Below are positions 46,788 through 57,154 of a DNA stretch of 64,000 bases, piece by piece. The notes beneath the pieces are model-generated. The model ran no database searches, was not told the origin of the DNA, and worked only from the letters and a program-made list of their open reading frames with translations. The DNA is taken from assembly GCA_963842975.1 (NCBI GenBank), contig CAWJIH010000017.1:1-64000 (forward strand), read 5' to 3'. The stretch comes from JACJWR01 sp963842975 (GTDB lineage Bacteria; Actinomycetota; Actinomycetes; S36-B12; UBA10799). The first letter of the stretch is position 1. Every line of letters begins with the position of its first letter. A program made the position numbers and the translations under genes.

Positions 46788-49700
46788 GTGCTCAGTGCGG
46801 ATCAGGCTCAGGTGCCGCCCCGAGGTCTGCTCTCGACGGTCATTCTGGGGTGGGGAGTCATTGCCGCAACGTTTGCGCTGCTCCTTGTGCGCAACAGTGT
46901 GCCAAGCGATGCGCAGACCTTCACCTACGCCGCGGCGATGCTGCCGATGCTGGCCTCCCTTGGCTGGGTCGTGATTCGCGGAAAACCCTGGGCTAGAGGC
47001 GCATGGGCGATCATCTTCCTCGTCCTCATGCTCCACGTGCTCGGGTTGCTGATTCGCCAGATCACCCAAGACGGTCAACGGTCGGCGGATCTGGCGACTG
47101 CTGGACCGGCTGATGCGGTCTTCGCTGTCGCATATGGCACCGCACTTCTGGCCTTCGTCATCATGGTCCGATTGGTGCATCGACGGCCGGAACCGCTGTG
47201 GTCGATCGATGCGCTAATCGTCTTCATCGCAGCCTGGACCATAGGTGCTGAGGCCATTCTCAATCCCCTGGAAGGCCAGGGCGCAGGGCTGTTTTCGATT
47301 TCGATCCAGGGCTTCTACATGACCGTGAATGCCGGTCTCCTGGCCCTAGCAGTGCGTTTAGGGCTCACGTCTGTGAAGGGGGTCAATAGAGCGCTCCGGT
47401 TGGGTCTGCTTGCGGTGTCGTTGTTCGCGGTGAACGATCTCGTGAGCACCGCGGGAATCATCACCGGAACTCAGGAGGGGGTGCGCAACGGGATCTACAC
47501 GGCCGTGAACATCCTGGCGATCGGATTCGCATCGGCGGCGGCGACGGATCCGACCGTCGTGAACGCTCCGGCGAAAACTCCCCACGAGGGTCGACTGTCG
47601 GCTGTTCGATCGGTCCTGGTGGTGCTCCTGGTGTCCTTTGTGGTCATCACCGTTGCCTACTCCTTCCGTGATCTCGTCGGCCCGCTAGAAGTGCTCCTCA
47701 TGTGTCTCGTCGGTGGTCTCGTGGCCTTGCTTGCTGCGCGGAGCGTCGCTCTGGTCAGTGCATACCGACAACTGGTGATGCGGGAAGCAACGCTGCGGGA
47801 GTCAACCGCCGCGATGTTGGATGCAGATACCGACGCAGATGTGGATCGGGAATTGACCCGCGCCGCCGGCCTACTGCTGCCCGCTGACGACATCACCTGG
47901 CGCTGGCGCCAGCATTTGGGTGAACCAACACGAGAGGACTCGGGCGTAGTGACGGTGAATCAGGCACCGGCCCAGGATCCAAATGTGTCGTCAGTCAACT
48001 ACCGATACGGGTACGCGGTTGGCGGCGAGGAACTTGATGTCGAACTCGTCACCACGTTGCTGTTGGATCCCCTCGATTGGGCAGGCGTGCAAGCATTGAC
48101 CGAGACTGCTGCGCAGGCGCGTTCCCGGCATCGGCTCCGTGAGGAACGCGAAGCGGCAGCCGAAGCGGCCCGGATGTCGGCGATGCTCGCTGGTGCACAG
48201 GACATGGTGGTGCTCCTGGATGATCAGCACGTGATTCGGCACGCGTTGGGCGCGGTCGGGGAATTGACCGGACAGGAGCCGCAGTACTGGATCGGCCGGT
48301 CGGTCACCGAGGTGTTCGACGATCCGCACCAGGTGATCCAGGTTGCGGTGGACAGCAAGACCAAACGCCGTCGGCTGATGGCCCGGCTGCGGGACAGCGC
48401 GGCCCAAGTGGAGGTCACCGTGGTGCGGTCCGGCTCCGGGGAGGTGTCGGTATCGATGCACGACGTGACCACCCGGATGAAACTCACCCAGGAACTTGAG
48501 CATCGTGCCCACCACGACCTGCTCACTGGATTGCCGAATCGCTCCTACCTCGAAATGCTCCTCGGCCAAGCAGGCGACCAATGGCGAGCAGGTGGGGTGC
48601 CGTTTGCTGTCGTCTACCTCGACATTGACGACTTCAAGGTTGTCAATGATTCCCTGGGCCACCGGCTCGGCGATGCGCTTTTGGCTGAGCTGGCGGTTCA
48701 GTTCACGTCAGCGGTTGGAACGCGAGGCACTGTGGCCCGCCTCGGTGGCGACGAATTCGCAGTGTTGATGCCATCAGGCGAACTGGATGGAGCGTTGAGT
48801 CTGGCCGACGAGTTGGTCAACCAGGTGCTGGCGAAGCCGCTAACGCTGGAGGGGGTGGAAGTCCAGGTACGGGTATCCGCAGGTGTAGCCGCCGCGACTG
48901 ACCGAATTTCCGACGACGGAGAACAGGTGTTGCAGGCGGCGGACTTGGCGCTCTACGACGCCCGCGCAAAGGGCAAAGCACATGTTGCGCCCTTCCGGGA
49001 GGAATTGCGTGACCGAGCCGCCCGCAAACTCCACGATGCGAATGCTGTGACGTCTGCAGCCCGAGAGCGGGCGTTCCGATTCGACTACCAGCCGATCGTC
49101 AACATCGCCGAGCATGAGGTGGTGGCGATGGAAGCCCTCATGCGCTGGGACCGTGGTGATGATCTGCAGCGACCAGATGCATTCATCCCGATCGCGGAGT
49201 CGCTCGGCGAACTGACGCGGATGCTTCGGGATGCGCTGCCCTCGGCCTTGGCGCAGTTGCAGGTGTGGCGGCGCACGTACCCGGATGTGATGCTGGCCGT
49301 GAACGTGCACGCCGGAGCGCTGCAGGACCACGAGTTCGTCGACTGGTTCGCTGACACCGTCCAGAGCGAAGGTTTGCCGTTGGAGGCGGTGATTGTGGAA
49401 GTCAGCGAACGCACCCTCGTGCCCACCGGCGCCGACCGCAACCTCAGCTCGACTGCGCCGGCGCAACGTGCCCATCTGGATCGACGATTTCGGGACCGGC
49501 TGGTCGAACCTCTCCTCACTGGAGCGACTGCCGGTCACCGGGGTCAAGCTGGCTCGCGAACTGGTCGTCGACGACGTCGGCGGGGTGAAGTCGGATCTGG
49601 TCTCCGCGGTGTTGCGGCTGGCCGATGCTGTGGGGTTCGTTGTGACTGCCGAGGGAGTGGAAACCACCAATCAGGTGGAGTGCTTGGCCGAATTGGGCGT

Positions 49701-49797
49701 CAGCGTGGTGCAGGGTTACCTGGTGGGTCGGCCCATGAACGCCCAAGACGCACTGAAGTGGCTAGAGCGTTATTCCTCTGCGGCCGAGTCGGTCTGA
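46788..49797 (+). CDS. membrane GGDEF-EAL c-di-GMP protein (frame broken in the EAL domain)
   Basis: The N-terminal 330 residues have about eight membrane spans. A linker, a PAS-like region (from AGAQDMVVLLDDQHVI), a GGDEF domain with HDLLTGLPNRSY and the intact RLGGDEFAVLM, and an EAL domain with MEALMRW and VNVHAGAL follow. From about 49450 the frame changes. IWIDDFGTGWSNLSSLERLP (DDFGTG metal loop), TAEGVETTNQVE and VQGYLVGRPM continue in the next frame to 49797. Removing one base in CTCGACTGCG restores one protein of about 1002 residues. Both catalytic motifs look intact, so it could make and degrade c-di-GMP. GTG 46788 is the start. Confidence 0.88.
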
Positions 49798-50658
49798 TTC
49801 GGCTGCCAAGTCAATCAGCAGCTCGGCCATGGCCTCCGGATCATCCACATGCGGTTCGTGGCCGGCCTCGGCGAAGACGACGAAGGTGCTGCGGGGCAAC
49901 ATCGCGTGGGCTCGCATGCCATGACTCACCGGCAGGATGTGGTCGTTCTCGCCCCAAACGATGAGGGTGGGGGTGGTGGCCAGCAGCGGCAGCCGGGCCA
50001 GGGCTGAGACCTTTTGCCCGGATTGGTCGACCACTGCGCGAAGGATTGCCAGGAAGGCGTTGCGATGCTCCGGATCGGCGATCTCATGGAGCCGATCAAG
50101 CGTGCTGGGTGCGAAGGCTGCCGGGATCCTTTTGCCGGTGGCAGCAAAGACTCGACCCAGGCCTGAGAGCACCGCAAGCGTGAGCGGATTAAACGCCGCA
50201 GCCATCACAATGCCGGAGCCTGGCATCGCAGTCCAGCGCAATACCGCGGAGGTCTCTTTGCCGAGCCCACCGGACGAGACCAGGGCGAGGGCGGCGAGTC
50301 GCTCTGGATATTGATAGGAGAACTGAAGGGCAATTCCGCCCCCGAGGGAGTGCCCGACCAAGATGCAGCGGGGAACCTCGAGATGATCAAGGAGGTCTCG
50401 AAGGGTACTCGCGAGGGCACCGAGACTGTAGTCTCCCGCTTGCTTGGACGAGCGACCGTGACCAGGCAGGTCAACCGCAATCGTGCAACGGCCCTGCTCC
50501 GAGAGCAGGTCGATGACCGGAGCCCACGCGTCGCTGGTGGAGCCTATTCCGTGCACCAGCAGCAGCGGTGTCCGAGCCGTCGGATCACCACGAACCTCAT
50601 AGGCGACGTCGCGCTCGTGCAGCCTGACAGTGAGGTGGCGCAGGGCTAGCTCAGACAT
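49762..50658 (-). CDS. alpha/beta-hydrolase
   Basis: A 298-residue hydrolase with HGIGSTSDAW (oxyanion hole), VGHSLGGGIALQF (nucleophile Ser), GENDHILPV (Asp) and AGHEPHVDDPEA (His), a full triad. Esterase, lipase or C-C hydrolase roles are all possible. Its 3' end overlaps the convergent GGDEF-EAL gene by 36 nt. Confidence 0.92.
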   Translation of the reverse strand: MSELALRHLTVRLHERDVAYEVRGDPTARTPLLLVHGIGSTSDAWAPVIDLLSEQGRCTIAVDLPGHGRSSKQAGDYSLGALASTLRDLLDHLEVPRCILVGHSLGGGIALQFSYQYPERLAALALVSSGGLGKETSAVLRWTAMPGSGIVMAAAFNPLTLAVLSGLGRVFAATGKRIPAAFAPSTLDRLHEIADPEHRNAFLAILRAVVDQSGQKVSALARLPLLATTPTLIVWGENDHILPVSHGMRAHAMLPRSTFVVFAEAGHEPHVDDPEAMAELLIDLAAESDRLGRRGITL

Positions 50659-50727
50659 GGTGAACGGATCCTTCCACGCCGCCGATAGGGCACCTGTTAT
50701 CTGCCCCTAAATCTGCCGCCTATTGTG

Positions 50728-50745
50728 CCATGAGCTGGCTCATGG
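50728..50745 (-). terminator. short hairpin after the ABC-2 export operon
   Basis: CCATGAG (50728) and CTCATGG (to 50745) form a 7-bp stem with a CTGG loop, 47 nt beyond the stop of the last permease gene. The gap 50659-50791 otherwise contains no gene. There is no T tract. Confidence 0.4.
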
Positions 50746-50791
50746 TGACCGGCGTCAGCCCCTTCCGGAGCCAGCACGGCGCAAATCCGCC

Positions 50792-51971
50792 CTAGCGCGA
50801 CAGGCTACGTCGGAGCAGCACCACCGCAGTGGCCGCCAGGGCAACGGTGATCGCCGTGAGCACCAGCCAGTTCAGTGCCGACGCCGCCGATACCGGCGCC
50901 ATCGTTGATGATCTTGAGCCACGCATCGTTTGCCCAGGCGTGGGGGGTCGCATGTGCGACTGTGCGCATAAAGGGCGGCACCACCGATAGGGGCCACATC
51001 GATCCGCCCAGCATCCCAAAACCAATGCCCAGCGGCACCGAGATCGCCACTACCTGGTCGGCTGTTCGCGCCAGCGATCCAATGAGCATGCCCACCGCCG
51101 CGGCCAGTGCGGTCCACACCACCGCGAGCACACCAACAGCTGCCCAGTTACCGAAATTGACGCCAAACACCAGCGCCCCGATCGCCAGCAGCAAAGCCGC
51201 CTGGATGCCGCCGAGGAACCAGCGGCCAAGGCCGATACCGAGGATATGTGGGCCGATTCCGGTCGGTGTTGAGAGCATTCGCCGCGCGACACCGAGGCGT
51301 CTGGATTCCACCAAGGTCATGCCAGCGAGGAGGCCGTTGAGGAAGACGAACAGCGTGAGCTGGGTGGGCACGGCGGTGGCGAAGCCGTTGCGTTCAGTTT
51401 CCCGCACCGTGCCTTGAATCACCTCGGTGGTGGTGACTTCGGGTGCGGTGGCGGCGACGTCGGCGGCAATGGCCTCAGCCTGCGCGACCACTGCTGGATC
51501 ATCACTTCCGAGGGCGCTGATGGTCACCTGGACGGCCGCCGGTTGCTGGGCGAATTCAGCCGCCGCGGTGCCGATAGCCGAGGAGATCGCCCCACCATTA
51601 GTTGAGGTTTGGTCGATCGACATCGTCACCTCGGCCTGGGTGTCACCAGAATCGACCGCATCGGAGAAACCTTGTGGCACCGTGAGCCCGGCAGTGATGA
51701 AGCCGAGTCGAATGTCGCGGGCCAAATCGTCGGCCGAGGTGTAGGGGTAGACGTCCAGGTTGGACGCTGCCACCTGGTCGGCGAATTCGGCCGCGGCCTG
51801 CCCGGAATCTTGGTTGAGTACCCCGACCGAAAATCGATCCGGTGTTGATCCGAACGTCATGCCGATGAGCAGGACAAGCAGCACCGGCATCACGACTGTG
51901 GCGAATAGCGCAACTTTGTCCTTGAGGTATCGGGTGGTTTCGAACCAGCCGATGGCAAGTACGGTGTTCAT
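50792..51971 (-). CDS. ABC-2 type permease, second subunit (frame broken near the end)
   Basis: A permease with an N-terminal span (ALFATVVMPVLLVLLIGMTF), a large external domain and about five C-terminal spans. It starts at ATG 51971 in a 4-nt overlap with the first permease gene. Near 50880 the frame fails. The last span and basic tail (LNWLVLTAITVALAATAVVL, then RRSLSR) continue in the next frame to TAG 50792. Removing one base in GGCGTCGGCAC restores a 392-residue protein. Works with the neighbouring permease and ATPase as an exporter, probably of lipids, drugs or a surface compound. Confidence 0.85.
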
Positions 51972-53215
51972 CGCAGACCTCGCCTGATTCCAGCCAAGCC
52001 GATGGCGCCGGTCACCAGGCCGATGGCCAGGATGATGCCCACCCGGGGCAGCACCTCGGCCCACGAGGACTGGCCGGCGGACAAGTCGATGAAAGCCATG
52101 AGGGCCTGGCCGTTGGGGGTGAAGGCGCGAGCTTGCGCCAGCACCCCTGATCCGGAGTAGACGAAGGTGCCGCCCAGCAGAGCCAGCAAGAGCGTGCCGA
52201 TGATGGTCATGGACTGGGCCTGTTCCTCATTGCGGGCTAGACCAGTGACGATCAGCGACAGACCAGTGATGGCCACCACGACCGCAACGATCACCAGCAG
52301 CACCCCGATCGGATCACCCCAGTCGACGCCGAAAGCGAAAGTGGTGACCAGATATACGGTCAGCATGGACAACAGTCCAAGCATGAAGACCGCCATCGAC
52401 TTGCCCAGCACCACACCGGTGGCTGACGTGGGTCCCGCCAAAACCCGGTTCAGCGTTCCCTCACGGCGTTCAGTGAGCACCGATCGAGCAGTAGTGCCCA
52501 TGACGAAGAACAGGAAAATCATCGCCATTCCGGGGGCGAAGAACGACATGATGCTGAACGTGTTCTCTACCCGGGAATCGGAGACAACCACCAACTCGGG
52601 TGCGCTCAACGCTGTACCCAGAGCCGCCGGGTCGAGCGGCAGATCGAGTGCCGCGGCCGTACCAACCGCGGTCTGGCTGCTGATGTATTGCGCGCGCAGT
52701 CGGGTGTTGATGCTGTCCGCCACGGAACGGGCGACGCCGGTGACGATCGGTGAGCCGGCCTTGCCGATCACCACAAGCTCCGCAGGTTCGCCGGCGGCAA
52801 CCGCGGCGGTGTACCCAGCCGGAATCACCACCGCGGCGTCAACTTGGTCGCTGTCCACGGTTGCTGCCGCTTGTTCGGTGTCGGAGACGATCGCTGTCGT
52901 GAAGACCACGCCACCGCTTTCCGAACCGTCGTCTCCGGCCGAACCCAAGGCTTCCCCGATGGCGGACGAAACCGTGGTTTGATCGGCGTCGGCGATCAGG
53001 ACGGTCGCCTCGAGGTTGCCCGCAGTGCCGGAGAACGCTCCGCCCACGATGAGCGCGAGCAGGATTGGCGCCAAGAAGACCTGCAGCAGGATGGACTTGT
53101 CCCGCAGCCGTCGTCGCAGATCGAGCCGCGTCACGAGCAGTGCCTGGGACATCAGGCTCGGCGGTGTGTGGGTCGAGCGGGCAATTGGCGGCGCGGGCTT
53201 TTCTGCGGTGCTCAT
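51968..53215 (-). CDS. ABC-2 type permease, first subunit
   Basis: The 415-residue permease has one N-terminal span (ILLQVFLAPILLALIVGG), an extracellular domain of about 170 residues and five C-terminal spans, for example IFLFFVMGTTARS and LLVIVAVVVAITGLSLIV. It shows the ABC2-membrane_3 pattern. It overlaps both the upstream ATPase gene and the downstream permease gene by 4 nt, so the three form one operon. Confidence 0.9.
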   Translation of the reverse strand: MSTAEKPAPPIARSTHTPPSLMSQALLVTRLDLRRRLRDKSILLQVFLAPILLALIVGGAFSGTAGNLEATVLIADADQTTVSSAIGEALGSAGDDGSESGGVVFTTAIVSDTEQAAATVDSDQVDAAVVIPAGYTAAVAAGEPAELVVIGKAGSPIVTGVARSVADSINTRLRAQYISSQTAVGTAAALDLPLDPAALGTALSAPELVVVSDSRVENTFSIMSFFAPGMAMIFLFFVMGTTARSVLTERREGTLNRVLAGPTSATGVVLGKSMAVFMLGLLSMLTVYLVTTFAFGVDWGDPIGVLLVIVAVVVAITGLSLIVTGLARNEEQAQSMTIIGTLLLALLGGTFVYSGSGVLAQARAFTPNGQALMAFIDLSAGQSSWAEVLPRVGIILAIGLVTGAIGLAGIRRGLR

Positions 53216-54168
53216 GTGGTGTCCCGCAAGGCTTTGCCGGTGAGCGACAGGAACACGGACTCAAGATCCGGCGAGGTCACCTCCACCCCACCAATGGTTA
53301 CCCCGGCCCGCTCGGCGGAAGTGAAGGCGGCCGCCACTGCTTCGGCAGCGTGTCCGCAGGTGACCGTGGCGCCATACTCTTGCCCTTGGGCTGCGGTGAC
53401 GCCGGGCAAGTCCACCAGCCCCGTCAGCCAGGTGTGCATCGATTCGGCAGGGCCATCCGCACGGAAAGTCACTGACGTGGCTTGGCCCAATCCAGCCACC
53501 AACTCCGCTCGTGTTCCCTCAGCGATGAGGCGTCCTTGATCGATAATTCCGATCCGGTCGCACAGCCGCTCTGCTTCCTCCATGTAGTGCGTCGTGTAGA
53601 GCACGGCCATACCGGATGTGCTCAGCGCATCCACCGATTCCAGAATCGCGTTGCGGCTTTGCGGATCCACCCCCACGGTGGGCTCATCCAGGATGAGCAG
53701 CCTCGGTTGATGCACCATGCCGACGGCTATGTTGGCCCGGCGCTTCATCCCGCCGGAGTAGGTATCGATCTTGTCCTTGGCCCGATCCGCCAGGCCCACC
53801 ACCTCAAGCACATCCTGCACTCGACGTGTCAATTCGGAGCCGCGCAATCCCTGAAGTTTGGCGAAGAATGTCAGGTTCTCCCAGGCCGAGAGGTCGGGAT
53901 ATAGGGCGATGTCCTGCGGCACTAGACCGATGGCACCTTTGGCCGTCGTTGATCGAGGCGTAATCGGCTCGCCGAGCACAGAAACCGAACCAGACGTGGG
54001 CTCCAGCAGGCCTGCGATCATCGAAATCGTGGTTGTCTTGCCTGCTCCGTTCGGCCCGAGCAGACCGTAGGTCTCGCCGGGGGCAATGGTGAAACTCACC
54101 TCATCAACGGCGACAAGTTCACCAAACCGCCGAACCAGGTCAACACATTCCAGCACTTGCGCGGGCAT
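53212..54168 (-). CDS. ABC transporter ATP-binding protein (ABC-2 exporter)
   Basis: A 318-residue ATPase with Walker A GLLGPNGAGKTTT, Q-loop LVPQDIALYPDL, signature YSGGMKRRANIAV, Walker B LLILDEPTVGVD and H-loop TTHYMEEAE. A C-terminal extension of 90 residues is typical of drug or Nod-factor export ATPases. I chose ATG 54168; upstream in-frame sequence lies over the divergent gene and is not family-like. First gene of the three-gene export operon. Confidence 0.94.
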   Translation of the reverse strand: MPAQVLECVDLVRRFGELVAVDEVSFTIAPGETYGLLGPNGAGKTTTISMIAGLLEPTSGSVSVLGEPITPRSTTAKGAIGLVPQDIALYPDLSAWENLTFFAKLQGLRGSELTRRVQDVLEVVGLADRAKDKIDTYSGGMKRRANIAVGMVHQPRLLILDEPTVGVDPQSRNAILESVDALSTSGMAVLYTTHYMEEAERLCDRIGIIDQGRLIAEGTRAELVAGLGQATSVTFRADGPAESMHTWLTGLVDLPGVTAAQGQEYGATVTCGHAAEAVAAAFTSAERAGVTIGGVEVTSPDLESVFLSLTGKALRDTT

Positions 54169-54235
54169 GATTCCATTGTGAACCCGGCACGATATTCTCC
54201 TGGGCATAGCCCCGCCATTTGAGGAAAAGGTGTTT

Positions 54236-55102
54236 ATGAAGATCGCAGTCGCCACCGCGCTCGTGGTGCTCTCCGGAGCGTTTGTGGGATGTGCCCCCTC
54301 CGACAGCGCGGAAGATACCGCGGCGTCGGCGGCCCCTTCCGGGGCCGACTGCACACCGGAAAACCTCAACACCCTCACTGACGGCGTTCTGACCGTCGCG
54401 ACCGGCGAACCGGCCTACGAACCCTGGGTTGTTGACGACGATCCGACGAATCAGCAGGGTTACGAGTCGGCCGTGGCGTATGCAGTCGCCGGCAAACTCG
54501 GCTACACACCGGAGAACGTCACCTGGACCCGGACCACCTTCGACTCTGCCATTGCACCTGGGCCGAAGGACTTCGACTGGAACCTACAGCAATACACGAT
54601 TACCGCGGAACGTGCTGACGCCGTTGACTTCTCCAGCCCCTATTACGAGGTGGCCCAGGCAATCGTCAGTTACGAGGGCAGCCCAATCGCCGGTGTCACC
54701 TCGATCGCGGACCTGAAGGACGCCAAACTTGGTGCGGCGGTGGGCAGCACCTCGCTTGATGACGCGGAGACGATCATCGAACCAAACACCGCGGTGAGCG
54801 TGTTCAACGACAACGCGGCGGCGGTTACGGCCTTGAAGAACGGCCAGATTGATGGCATCGTCATCGACTTGCCATCGGCCTTCTACCTCACGTCAGCCGA
54901 GATTGACAATGGCGTGATCGTCGGTCAGCTGGCCGAAACCGCCAGCGGCAGTCCCGACGAATTCGGAATCGTGCTCGCGCTCGACAGCCCGCTGACGGGA
55001 TGCACGTCACAGGCGCTGGACGAACTCGCAGCTGACGGCACGTTGGAGCAGTTGCAGGCCGAGTGGCTGGGGCAATCCGTCGGCGCACCTACCCTGCAGT
55101 AG
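54236..55102 (+). CDS. amino-acid ABC transporter substrate-binding lipoprotein
   Basis: A 288-residue type II binding protein. The lipobox is LSGAFVGC at the N-terminus. The two lobes contain LTVATGEPAYEPWVVDDDPT and PKDFDWNLQQYTITAERADA (ligand region), and IADLKDAKLGAAVGST. Binds a polar amino acid, probably glutamate/glutamine-like. GAGGAAAAGG before ATG 54236 sets the start. First gene of a binding protein - permease - ATPase operon. Confidence 0.92.
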   Translation: MKIAVATALVVLSGAFVGCAPSDSAEDTAASAAPSGADCTPENLNTLTDGVLTVATGEPAYEPWVVDDDPTNQQGYESAVAYAVAGKLGYTPENVTWTRTTFDSAIAPGPKDFDWNLQQYTITAERADAVDFSSPYYEVAQAIVSYEGSPIAGVTSIADLKDAKLGAAVGSTSLDDAETIIEPNTAVSVFNDNAAAVTALKNGQIDGIVIDLPSAFYLTSAEIDNGVIVGQLAETASGSPDEFGIVLALDSPLTGCTSQALDELAADGTLEQLQAEWLGQSVGAPTLQ

Positions 55103-55110
55103 GCAGCCCG

Positions 55111-56019
55111 ATGGCCGCGGACTTTGGGACAGACGGGCAATCCGGCACAGTAGACCCGGCAAGCGGCGAAACGAGGCATCAGCCAAGTGCCGAGGAACTG
55201 CGCCGACGTGCCGTCCGCCAGCGGCAAGCGAAGCGCCGGACGCTGGTGTCGGCGGTCTCGACGGTGGTGGTGCTCGGTGCGCTAGTCGCCGTTGTGCTGC
55301 TGTCACCTGGGTGGGAGCGGGTGCAGCAAACCTTCTTCAACCTGTCCTACGCTGCGGAAGTCCTGCCCGCGGTGGCCAAAGGTCTGGCGCTGAACATTCA
55401 GCTCACCGTCATCGGCACCGTGTGCATCGGCATCATCGGGCTCTCGATCGCTCTGATCCGCACCTCGGAGGCCGCTGCCCTGGCGCCGTTCCGACTGTTG
55501 GCCACCGTGTACGTCGATGTCTTTCGCGGAGTGCCCACCCTGTTGGTGATTCTGCTGATCGGCTTCGGAGTGCCGGCATTGCGGCTGCAGGGGGTCACCA
55601 CGAGCGTTGTGGTGCTGGGCACTACCGCCGTGGTGCTGTGCTACTCGGCGTACGTCGCGGAGGTGTTGCGCAGCGGAATCTTGAGTGTGCATCCCAGTCA
55701 ACGTGCGGCAGCGCGTTCGCTGGGTTTGACCTCCTTCCAGACGCTGCGCTTCGTGGTGCTTCCGCAAGGTGTCCGGCGGGTGATCCCACCGCTGATGAAC
55801 GACTTCGTGTCGTTGCTCAAGGACACGGGGCTGATCTCGGTGCTCGGTGTGGTGGACGCTATTCGCGCCGCCCAGATCGCATCGTCACGGTCGTTCAACT
55901 ACACCCCGTATGTGGTTGCCGCAGTGCTGTTCCTGCTGCTGACCATTCCGTTGACGAGGATCACCGACCGTATTCTGCGGCGCTCCATCGAACGTGAGAA
56001 CGCGCAGGCTGGCCCGTGA
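55111..56019 (+). CDS. amino-acid ABC transporter permease (HisM family)
   Basis: A 302-residue permease with a charged N-terminal region and about five spans. The HisM/GlnP loop is present: YVDVFRGVPTLLVILLIGFG, then the EAA loop ARSLGLTSFQTLRFVVLPQG. I chose ATG 55111, 8 nt after the previous stop; a longer start would run back over the binding-protein gene. Its stop overlaps the ATPase start (GTGA). Confidence 0.93.
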   Translation: MAADFGTDGQSGTVDPASGETRHQPSAEELRRRAVRQRQAKRRTLVSAVSTVVVLGALVAVVLLSPGWERVQQTFFNLSYAAEVLPAVAKGLALNIQLTVIGTVCIGIIGLSIALIRTSEAAALAPFRLLATVYVDVFRGVPTLLVILLIGFGVPALRLQGVTTSVVVLGTTAVVLCYSAYVAEVLRSGILSVHPSQRAAARSLGLTSFQTLRFVVLPQGVRRVIPPLMNDFVSLLKDTGLISVLGVVDAIRAAQIASSRSFNYTPYVVAAVLFLLLTIPLTRITDRILRRSIERENAQAGP

Positions 56020-56762
56020 CGCCGGTACTGGAAGTGGACAGCGTACGCAAGGCCTTTGGCGGCGAACTGGTGCTCCACGACGTGTCGCTGGAGGTGCCGG
56101 AGCACACCGTGACGGTGTTGATTGGTGCCTCCGGCTCAGGAAAATCGACCTTGCTGCGCTGCGTCAACCTGCTCACCCTGATCGATGACGGTGTGATCCG
56201 ACTTGACGGCGACGACATCACTGATCCAACGGTGAATCCGGATCAGGTGCGACGCAAGATCGGCATGGTCTTTCAGGCCTTCAACCTTTTCCCGCACCTC
56301 ACAGTGCTGGACAACATCACGCTGGCCCCGCGCCGGGTCTATGGGGTGGACCGAGCGGAGGCGGAGACTGAGGGCATGGCGTTGCTGGAGAGGTTCGGGC
56401 TGGCCGACAAGGCCACGCAGTATCCGGATCGACTCTCCGGCGGGCAACAGCAACGGGTGGCACTGGTGCGTTCGATGGCGGCCAAACCCCGGCTGCTGCT
56501 GATGGATGAAATCACCTCGGCGCTCGATCCGGTGTTGGTGAACGAGGTGTTGCGCACTGTCAGCGAACTGAAGTCCACCGGGATGACCATGGTGATTGCG
56601 ACCCACGAGATGGGGTTTGCATCCCAGGTGGCAGACGAGGTGTGCTACTTGTCGCACGGGCGCATCGTGGAGCGAGGAACCCCAGAGCAGGTGCTCTCCG
56701 ATCCGCACGACCCGCGAACGCAAGAATTCCTGCGGCGAGTGCACGAAGCGGGCCGACTCTAA
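56016..56762 (+). CDS. amino-acid ABC transporter ATP-binding protein
   Basis: The 248-residue GlnQ-type ATPase has Walker A IGASGSGKSTLLRC, Q-loop VFQAFNLFPHLTV, signature RLSGGQQQRVALVR, Walker B LLLMDEITSALDP and H-loop IATHEMGFA. Note IT in Walker B where most have PT. GTG start overlaps the permease stop. Completes the importer. Confidence 0.95.
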   Translation: MTPVLEVDSVRKAFGGELVLHDVSLEVPEHTVTVLIGASGSGKSTLLRCVNLLTLIDDGVIRLDGDDITDPTVNPDQVRRKIGMVFQAFNLFPHLTVLDNITLAPRRVYGVDRAEAETEGMALLERFGLADKATQYPDRLSGGQQQRVALVRSMAAKPRLLLMDEITSALDPVLVNEVLRTVSELKSTGMTMVIATHEMGFASQVADEVCYLSHGRIVERGTPEQVLSDPHDPRTQEFLRRVHEAGRL

Positions 56763-56830
56763 CTGCAAGTCAATTCCGCACCGCGCACTCGACGCAGGAA
56801 TCGTCGACGTGCCAAGGCGAGTGCTATCGG

Positions 56831-57043
56831 CTACACACCCGGCAATTGCCTGGGATTGGCAAGTGCTTCGAAGTTGCCCTCCGGCATGTGCACGCTCGCT
56901 TCCACGTGCTCCACCGGCGGAGCCCCGGCGGTACTCAGCCAAGGGTCCGACATCTCGGTGATTTCGGAATCGTTGGCCAACCGATCGACGCCCAGGTTGA
57001 AATGGGTCGCAGGATCAGGAAATTGCGAATGTGTGTTCGACAT
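56831..57043 (-). CDS. small hypothetical protein
   Basis: In the 392-nt gap 56763-57154, a 70-residue frame starts with ATG 57043 behind TTGGAGAA. The product (MSNTHSQFPDPATHFNLGV..., ending ALANPRQLPGV) is acidic, without Cys, signal or membrane span. Its composition resembles real protein rather than a GC-rich shadow. No family recognised. The rest of the gap (57044-57154) shows AT-richer sequence with TACTGGCGGGTAAC and TACCAGTGGGTAAC repeats and no further gene. Confidence 0.5.
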   Translation of the reverse strand: MSNTHSQFPDPATHFNLGVDRLANDSEITEMSDPWLSTAGAPPVEHVEASVHMPEGNFEALANPRQLPGV

Positions 57044-57154
57044 GGCTCATTCTCCAAGGTTTGCGGGACTGTTGTTACCCACTCTGCACAGCAAAAATGC
57101 CGATGTCACCCCCTACCAATCAGTAACTTTGTTCTACCAGTGGGTAACTTGGGC

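Noticed and set aside
49393..49797. Independent short EAL-type gene
   Set aside because: It holds only the second half of an EAL domain whose first half lies directly upstream in another frame.
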